A stretch of 64,000 nucleotides of DNA from Atrina japonica (lineage: Eukaryota > Mollusca > Bivalvia > Pterioida > Pinnidae): positions 434,001-498,000 of the forward strand of contig BROG01000075.1 of the NCBI GenBank assembly GCA_030159075.1. Reading direction: 5' to 3'. Positions 42,481 through 64,000 of this stretch are shown here, piece by piece. Position 1 is the stretch's first letter. Each line of letters opens with the position of its first letter. The position numbers were made by a program, and so were the translations under genes. The notes below the pieces were generated by a model, which ran no database searches, was not told where the DNA came from, and was given only the letters and a program-made list of their open reading frames with translations.

Positions 42481-45222
42481 CCCCCCAAATTTTATGTAAA
42501 ACTTTGTGAATTCCAGAAAGATCTATCCGACCTCAAAGGGCAAATTGAAGAATTGCTTGGAGACATTCACGAATGAACTTTAGAATAAGATTCAGGAACC
42601 TGGAGCTAAAATTGAATGACAGGAATTCCACAGCAAGGACTATCATCTGCTAATTTATGGATTCGACATCTCTGGGGTAATCCAAGTAATGATTCCTTAA
42701 AAATGTTTTTTAAAGACATGTTCAAATTACCACTGGAATCAGCCATATTTGAAAAATTCTTCAGCACGATAACTGTTGGAAATATTGACTAGTGTTGACT
42801 ATATTTACTCATCTTTGATTCTATTGGTTTCAATTTAATGAGAATCTAAGTGCTGTGAACAGAAAGACAAATGACAAAACCTAACAGCCCCCTCCATTAT
42901 CTTTCGATCAAGAAGCTTAAAAAGCTTGATATGAATTTCAATATAATTCATGCCAGCAATTTCAACCAAACATAAACAAATCTCCTTTAATTTTCACTCG
43001 TATGAATTTTCAAATCACTGACAAAATATTAAGTTATTTGTGAGGTACGATTTTTCGGTGGAAAAAGTAAATACATTTACTAATACGGGATTTCAGAAAA
43101 AATACTTCTTTCAAAGTAGAATATTTGTAAGTACAAAGAAAACGATGGATACAGTCAAACTAGTCTGTAAAAACCACTCAAGAGATCAAGCAAAAGGAGC
43201 TGTTAAAGACAGGTGGCCTTTGTAAAGAGGTTTATTCATTATTAAAAAAAAAAACTAACAAAAGTTTACCAGTATGTTTTAATGGCCTTTAATGCCAGTT
43301 TGACTGTATGCTATAACAACACGATTGTGTCATACCTTCATGACATTTGGGACTGTCATTTTTTTTTTTTTTTATTTATTTATCTTTTGGATATGGATAT
43401 ATTGGGAATATCAAAGCTTTATAAATTAATTTTCTTCCAGAAGTGCTTTGAACTTGTGACCTAATCAACAGTCACTAAATATCTACTAATAACTTATAAA
43501 GGAATTCACGGTTATGTTTGTATTGAGGGAAATAATCCTGAAGGGGCATCTGTTTATGGCATGTATGATAAAAATATTAAAAATCTATAGAGTAGGTAAG
43601 GGCATTAGGGAAAATAGAAAAAAATGCCTTCAGCAGTAGCAATCAGGCATAGATATGGGGAATAAACAAATGATGTAAGGTTCAAGAGAAAAATTTCTTT
43701 TTTTTTTTGGATTTCTTTACACCCTGTTTATATAATTAAGGTAGAATAACAAAGGTTGGGCTCTACTAAGGATTATTTGTTTGTTTTGACAGATAATATG
43801 GTAGAAGGGTCCCTGACCTTCTGTTTCAATCATTTTGTATTTGGAGAAACTTAAACCACAAACATACAATGATGCTTCAACTGATAGTAAACACAGATGT
43901 CAAAGTTGATATTTGATTGAAATGTATTTCTTACTAAGAGATCTGGAGATGGAATTCTCTTGATGAAATGAGCTAATGTATTCAAATCTGTATGCTCTCT
44001 GACTGTTCTATTAGAGCTGTACGTTTAACATTCCTGATATATCTTTACATTCTCAAAACACAAAATTCATTCTTGTGGGATAATTGATCTGGTTACTTAC
44101 TTATGGATTATAACTTTCTGTTGGCAATTTGGCACATATAACAGAAATATCACAATGGATACAGGTACATTAGATATGCATTGAGCACAACACAGACTAC
44201 TTGGTAAAGATTAAAAAGAAAATATCCAGCTAAAGTTAGATACCATTCAACATATCAAATGTTCATATTGTAGACAGCTTCTGTTTATACATAATTTTCT
44301 CTTTACACATTTTTACACAGAAATCAGATAAAAACTTTGAAACAATAACAACATCAAACAAATAAGACTTGAGACATAGTTATTTCATGGGTTTGTGGGA
44401 AAACAGTAAAATATTGTCCTGTGGCATCAGGGAAGTCCTGGGGAAACTATTATCAGAAACCGCTATGCTAAAAATAACTTTTCTGACGACAAGGGACAGT
44501 ACTTTACTGTTACCCAATGATGAAAAAACGATAACAAATGTTTTACAAATACTTCAAATATGAAATCACACGTGTTTACAAATGCCAAGGTTGTATGATC
44601 AGTGATGTCACAGTCAGCCAACGATTTACCGGTGTAGGATGAAACAGTTAACTTTTGCCAAGTTGTAACGACACTGATTAAAAAAATGATGTATTAAAGT
44701 CGGAAACAGTCTAAAAGGATATACATTAATATCATTATATAGGGCATTGCATATTACCTGAATATAAGACTTTACTTGTTCAGTTCCCAAAACTAAATGA
44801 CAGTATGGTAGTCTCTTAAAATTACGCTTATTTCCATGTATAATAATTCTGATCATTTATTGAAGATCTAAACATATTTTCTATCTCAATAATTTGACAA
44901 ATTTTCCTCACAATGTTTTTTTTTTCTGCATACTTTTTGTGCAATTTGAAAATGTTGGAATTTTTGCTGTCTTGACATTTATCTTCAGACAGACTAACTT
45001 AGAAACTTACAAAATAATTACAATGATGACAATAAAAACAACAATACCAAAAACAAACAATACCAAAAAAGAAAAGACTTCCTGTTTTTATGACAATGAT
45101 AAAAATTATATTTCTAATCAGGGTTAAATGCAGTTCCTTTATCTAAGTTTTTATGATGGTTTCAAAGCTAAGGACACTGGTTCTGTTTGTTACAAGACAG
45201 GAAATATACACATGTACTTATG

Positions 45223-45225
<3 letters not shown>
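40300..45225. other. Intergenic, no gene recognised
   Basis: AT-rich DNA with many short ORFs but no conserved protein found. It contains a poly-G/poly-C junction (42438-42486) and a doubtful coding-like stretch at 42222-42579, described separately. Confidence 0.5.
42438..42486. repeat. Poly-G run meeting a poly-C run
   Basis: About 39 G directly followed by about 10 C. Biologically possible, but such G/C junctions are also typical sequencing or assembly artefacts. Confidence 0.9.
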
Positions 45226-45227
<2 letters not shown>

Positions 45228-45266
<39 letters not shown>

Positions 45267-45289
45267 CAGACAGAGAGAGAGAGAGAAAC

Positions 45290-45362
<73 letters not shown>
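45228..45362. repeat. (GA)n microsatellite just after the ENTPD4-like stop
   Basis: GA with a few ACAGA interruptions. On the gene strand it is a ~130-nt CT tract starting 10 bases after the stop codon, i.e. in the 3' UTR. Confidence 0.95.
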
Positions 45363-45365
<3 letters not shown>

Positions 45366-45372
45366 GGTTTGC

Positions 45373-60434
<15,062 letters not shown>

Positions 60435-60832
60435 CAATATCAGAAGTTAGAGCACAGTCATCTAAATACCAACTGTTTTTCAAAGATCCATAGAAGCAAA
60501 AATCAATGAATGATGGGAAGACTAATTGATTCCATAGATTATGGCAGAAAACAAGTATGTGGTAAACGTGTATAAACCGACAGGAAGCAGGAAAGCAGTC
60601 GATAACTATTTTACGACAACCGCAGTATTAGAAAAAGTAATTATTATCATATCTTGACCTCGATATTTAATAAAAAAAATATGTTTTTATGTTCAGTTAT
60701 ATAAATTTATCCATGTTATGAAATTTTTTTAGTTAAGATATCATATTTTAATTAAAATTGCATCAACTATCGTATTTGGAAATTTCATTATTTACTTCCG
60801 GTCAATTTCAACGTCGAAAATTGTCAACACAT
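60435..60832. promoter_or_regulatory. Candidate bidirectional promoter, ENTPD4-like / BNIP1
   Basis: Only about 400 bp separate the divergent start codons. It contains ACTTCCGG (60794-60801), the reverse complement of the ETS/GABP consensus CCGGAAGT often found near housekeeping transcription starts, 32 bases before the BNIP1 ATG. No TATA box is evident at that position. Confidence 0.5.
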
Positions 60833-60913
60833 ATGGCTGCTGAAGACTTTCAAGTTCGACTATGTTTACAAGAAATTACGAAGCTAGACCTTGAAATTAA
60901 GGCTCTTATACAG
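60833..60913 (+). CDS. BNIP1: BNIP1/SEC20 exon 1
   Basis: BNIP1 (Sec20) is an ER-resident SNARE acting in Golgi-to-ER retrograde fusion with syntaxin 18 and the NRZ tether. It also has a role in ER shape and, in vertebrates, apoptosis. The exon encodes MAAEDFQVRLCLQEITKLDL then EIKALIQ, almost aligned without gaps to the vertebrate N-terminus (MAAPQDVHVRICNQEIVKFDLEVKALIQ region). Donor CAG|GTGTTT, phase 0. Only the N-terminal tether-binding region is in this window. The SNARE motif and C-terminal TM must lie to the right. Confidence 0.9.
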
Positions 60914-61022
60914 GTGTTTTATTTACTCAGAAACTCTATTCTTATTTGGAATTACACAAATCTAAAGGATCAGTCAGTTCTGATGTTACGACAATGGAAA
61001 TGATTGCCCTTATCTTTCGATG

Positions 61023-61651
61023 GGGCAGCACGATTTACCCAAAAAGACGCCCCCTCCAAAAAAACACCCCGAAAACACCAAAATGACCCCCATAACATAT
61101 AAAATGACCCCAAAAAACCACACAAAAACATTTAAAAAGCATCCATTTTAGCAATCTTAATATAATATGATATTTTATGAGTGTAGATGTTTTTAACTTT
61201 GATAATGCTGTTTTATCCAATTTCACGATGTATTTCTGTGTCCATAATATAGTCAGCATGACATTTGAAAATGTACCAGAATGTTACTTAGATGGGATGG
61301 GAAAGACGTTTAATACATATGTAATCATCATTTTCGACATTACGTAGAATTTGTATAATATAAATTTGACATAAAATATGAAAAATATTCAGGTATTGTG
61401 AAAGCAAATAATTGAAGAAGACCGATTTGGCTCTTCATTTTACTAAATGACAATGTCCGTAAGTTCCATGAAAAGTGATAAATGTTGATTTTTTTTTAAT
61501 TTCTAGCTGTCTATAAAATATTTATACAGAAATGCATTTAAAATGATTATTGATGCAAATTTATTTCGATTTAATTATTTTGGGGTCTTTTTTGGTGTTT
61601 TGGGGGTCTTTTTGAGTAGTTTTTGTTTTTTGGGGTAAATTGTGCCGCCGC
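61023..61651. mobile_element. Foldback/MITE-like element in BNIP1 intron 1
   Basis: Left arm GGCAGCACGATTTACCCAAA...CACCCCGAAAACACC pairs with right arm GGTGTTTTGGGGG...GGGGTAAATTGTGCCGCC, about 65-100 bp each. The centre (61140-61575) is AT-rich without coding sequence. Confidence 0.75.
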
Positions 61652-63019
61652 TTTCAATATGTAAATGTAGGCTAATAGATCTACGGGATAAAATAGTAAT
61701 TGATGTAAAATTATGTGATGAAATATTTTAAATAAACAAAGAATTGAAGTTTATAACACACGGAAATAGCACACTAGTTCACAATTTAATAAATTGTATC
61801 TCATGTTGGAATTTTTAAAGATTTTTAAAAAACGCAAATTCCGTTTCAGATTGCCGAGTCTGCGATTCTACCGCGATCACGGAAAATCACTGGCCCTACA
61901 AGGGGTACCCCTCTTTAAAAATCTTTTCCTCCAGAACCACCTCATAAATTAAAAAACTTACTGTATCTGAGTGATCTACATCATACATTTGTGTACATAG
62001 ATGTATGATTCAAGTTTGTTAAATTCTTTGAAATTTTTGATGTGTTTTTGATCAGTGAGCCAGGTTAAATCAGTATGACCAATAAACGTTCCATTTCTTT
62101 CACTTTTGCTCACAAACTGTGACAGCTGGCTGCCATTGCCTATGTAAAATTCCCATAGGTGTAATTTGAGTTTGAATATCTAGGACAAAACGGATTGATT
62201 TTTATGCATGGATAAATTACTCAGTATGCATAGGAATTAGGATATGGCTACATTAAATTTAAGTGGTAGGTATAAACCATTTTGTTTTAATCAGCCAAAA
62301 ACAGTGCACACAGCTATTGTGACTCAGACTATAAAAATGTCCATGAAATTATGGTTAATCCAATTGTACCAATGGGTTAACTCATTAGTATGAACAACAA
62401 TGACTTAGACTAATTAGTAATTAATTGTGTCCACTGGTTTTGACTGGTTAAAACTAAATGGTTGAAACTTACCTTCTTATTTTAACTTAACGGTATTCTA
62501 GGCATTCAGAGTAATTTTTCCATGCCAATGTAATGTCAAATTTTACATTGGGAGTTATTCCCTTTCAAATCACACTTTTTGCAGGAGTAAAATAATGGTT
62601 ACCCACATGGTTTATTGACATTGCATGGCTAAAATAGAGATTCTCGTAGAAAAAGTATTTCATAAATTGAAGCGGCCAAAGAAAGAAAAAAGTATAGATA
62701 TATAATATATACTTTTTTTGTTTTCTATTGAAATCAGCACACATTTTTTGTTTTGAATCTGACAACCAATTGCATTATAAATTAAAATTTTAATTTCCTA
62801 TCTAATGTGACTTAGACTGTAGTTAAGTACATCATTGTCAAACTTTTTAGAAGATGACTATTGCATTTTAAGTCCTTTTTAATCATTAAGTTCACTCCAT
62901 GAACAGCCTGGAAATTTTGTATTTTGAGAAATTTAAGTGTGACCTGTCATCAAAGTAACCATGTTTTTTAACAATATTTCAAAATTTCATCTATTTTCGT
63001 CTATGTGTATCTGTTTCAG

Positions 63020-63112
63020 GATATTCGAGAATGTGCTGTATCAACAGATATTCTAGACGACCTAAATACAGAAGCAAGAGGAAAAATAACTAAACTAAGG
63101 AAGAAAATTGAG
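63020..63112 (+). CDS. BNIP1: BNIP1/SEC20 exon 2
   Basis: 93 nt, phase 0-0: DIRECAVSTDILDDLNTEAR then GKITKLRKKIE, matching DIRDCSGPLSALTELNTKVKEKFQQLRHRIQ. Acceptor TTTCAG, donor GAG|GTATGA. A 2.1-kb intron separates it from exon 1. Later exons are beyond the window. Confidence 0.92.
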
Positions 63113-63274
63113 GTATGATACTGCGCTATTATGACAGTTCATTTCTGTAACAGGTATTGTCTCTTCCTATTTTACCGCTGGTTCTACGATATCACAGTAT
63201 TTACACTTTATTCAACAGCAGAGTTATAGCATCACCTACTAGCAGTTTTGTTTTTATAACCTATCAGAAATGAA

Positions 63275-63792
63275 CCCGTGCTTACGATAGTTACTGACTA
63301 ATTTCATACTTACTAATATAATAGTTACTGACTAATATTATAGTTACTGACATATATCATAGTTACTGATTAACATCATAGTTACTGACATATATCATAG
63401 TTACTGATTAACATCATGGTTACTGACATATATAATAGTTACTGATTAACATCATAGTTACTGATTAACATCATAGTTACTGATTAACATCATAGTTACT
63501 GACTTATATGATAGTTACTGACATATAACGGAGTTACTGACATAGGCTTACAGTCAACTCCACTTTTAACAAGATCGTTTATAATGAAATACCGGTTATA
63601 GCGAGGATATGTCTTCCCATGTATTTTTTACATTATACTCTATGAATCTGAATTATGAGGTTTAAATCTACCTCCCTTCCACCTCGTTATAAGTGGAGTT
63701 GACTCTATATCATAGTTACTGACTAATATCTTAGTTACTGACTAATATCATAGTTACTGACTAATATCTTAGTTACTGACTAATATCATCAT
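63275..63792. repeat. ~20-bp minisatellite interrupted by a MITE
   Basis: Units ATAGTTACTGACTAATATC / ATAGTTACTGACATATATC, at 63290-63545 and 63708-63790. Between them is a ~155-bp insertion with inverted ends CAGTCAACTCCACTTTTAAC and GTTATAAGTGGAGTTGACTC flanked by TA, Tc1/mariner-like in style. Confidence 0.85.
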
Positions 63793-64000
63793 GTAGTGTT
63801 TGTGTTGATGCTACATGCATTTGGAAGAAGAAAAACATTAAATGGGTTAATTGGATGGCTATAAGAGAGTAGACTTTAATGAAATATGGTAAACAATTTT
63901 GTATTGTTATTAAAGTCACATTCCGGGGACATTATTGTAATTTTCTTGACATTATCGTAATTTTTGACATTTTCATTAGAAAACCACTCCTAACTGACGA

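Overview
The window is intron-rich, AT-rich metazoan nuclear DNA. It has short exons with GT-AG splice sites, many microsatellites and minisatellites, tRNA-derived SINEs and decayed transposons. The SINE tails (...TGAGTGAAAGATTCTTGAGTGGGACGTTAAAC...), the paired GGTCACCTGAG/CTCAGGTGACC repeat and the Penelope-like retroelement are of types I associate with molluscs, so a bivalve is my best guess. No species can be named from sequence alone.

Three conserved genes were reconstructed exon by exon by reading splice sites and phases. (1) A prominin (CD133-family) pentaspan membrane glycoprotein lies on the minus strand, 34272 down to 3058. It has 25 coding exons that join in phase into 817 codons plus a stop. 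It also has a second, homologous signal-peptide first exon at 31860-31599 that could replace the first one (826 aa). (2) An ENTPD4/ENTPD7-type Golgi/lysosomal nucleoside diphosphatase lies on the minus strand, 60434 down to 45373, with ten coding exons and 611 aa. All five apyrase conserved regions are present. Its first coding exon contributes only eight bases. (3) The first two coding exons of BNIP1/SEC20, an ER SNARE, lie on the plus strand from 60833; the gene runs off the right edge. ENTPD4-like and BNIP1 are head to head, about 400 bp apart between start codons, with an ETS-type motif between them.

Layout: 1-3057 downstream of prominin (SINE tail, 60-66-bp minisatellite, GT repeat); 3058-34272 prominin with large repeat-filled introns; 34273-45372 intergenic, holding a SINE fragment, a 2.8-kb LTR element inside a 111-bp satellite, a 0.95-kb inverted-repeat element and about 5 kb with no recognised gene; 45373-60434 ENTPD4-like with a hAT-type element and a 1.8-kb TIR element in introns; 60833-64000 start of BNIP1.

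The most unusual signal is in the prominin gene. Three minisatellites have repeat units that contain an exon-intron junction of the gene itself. They are a 33-bp in-frame array carrying 15 successive copies of the exon 21 5' splice site, a decayed ~30-bp array copying the exon 18 5' splice site, and a 29-30-bp array copying the exon 2 3' splice site. Together with the two first exons, this could generate many isoforms or be a burden on splicing. Also notable is a compact LTR element (4-bp target duplication, 937/934-bp LTRs with TATCAC...GTGATA ends) that encodes only a CCHC zinc-knuckle and a coiled-coil ORF. All functional statements are inferred from homology recalled without database access.
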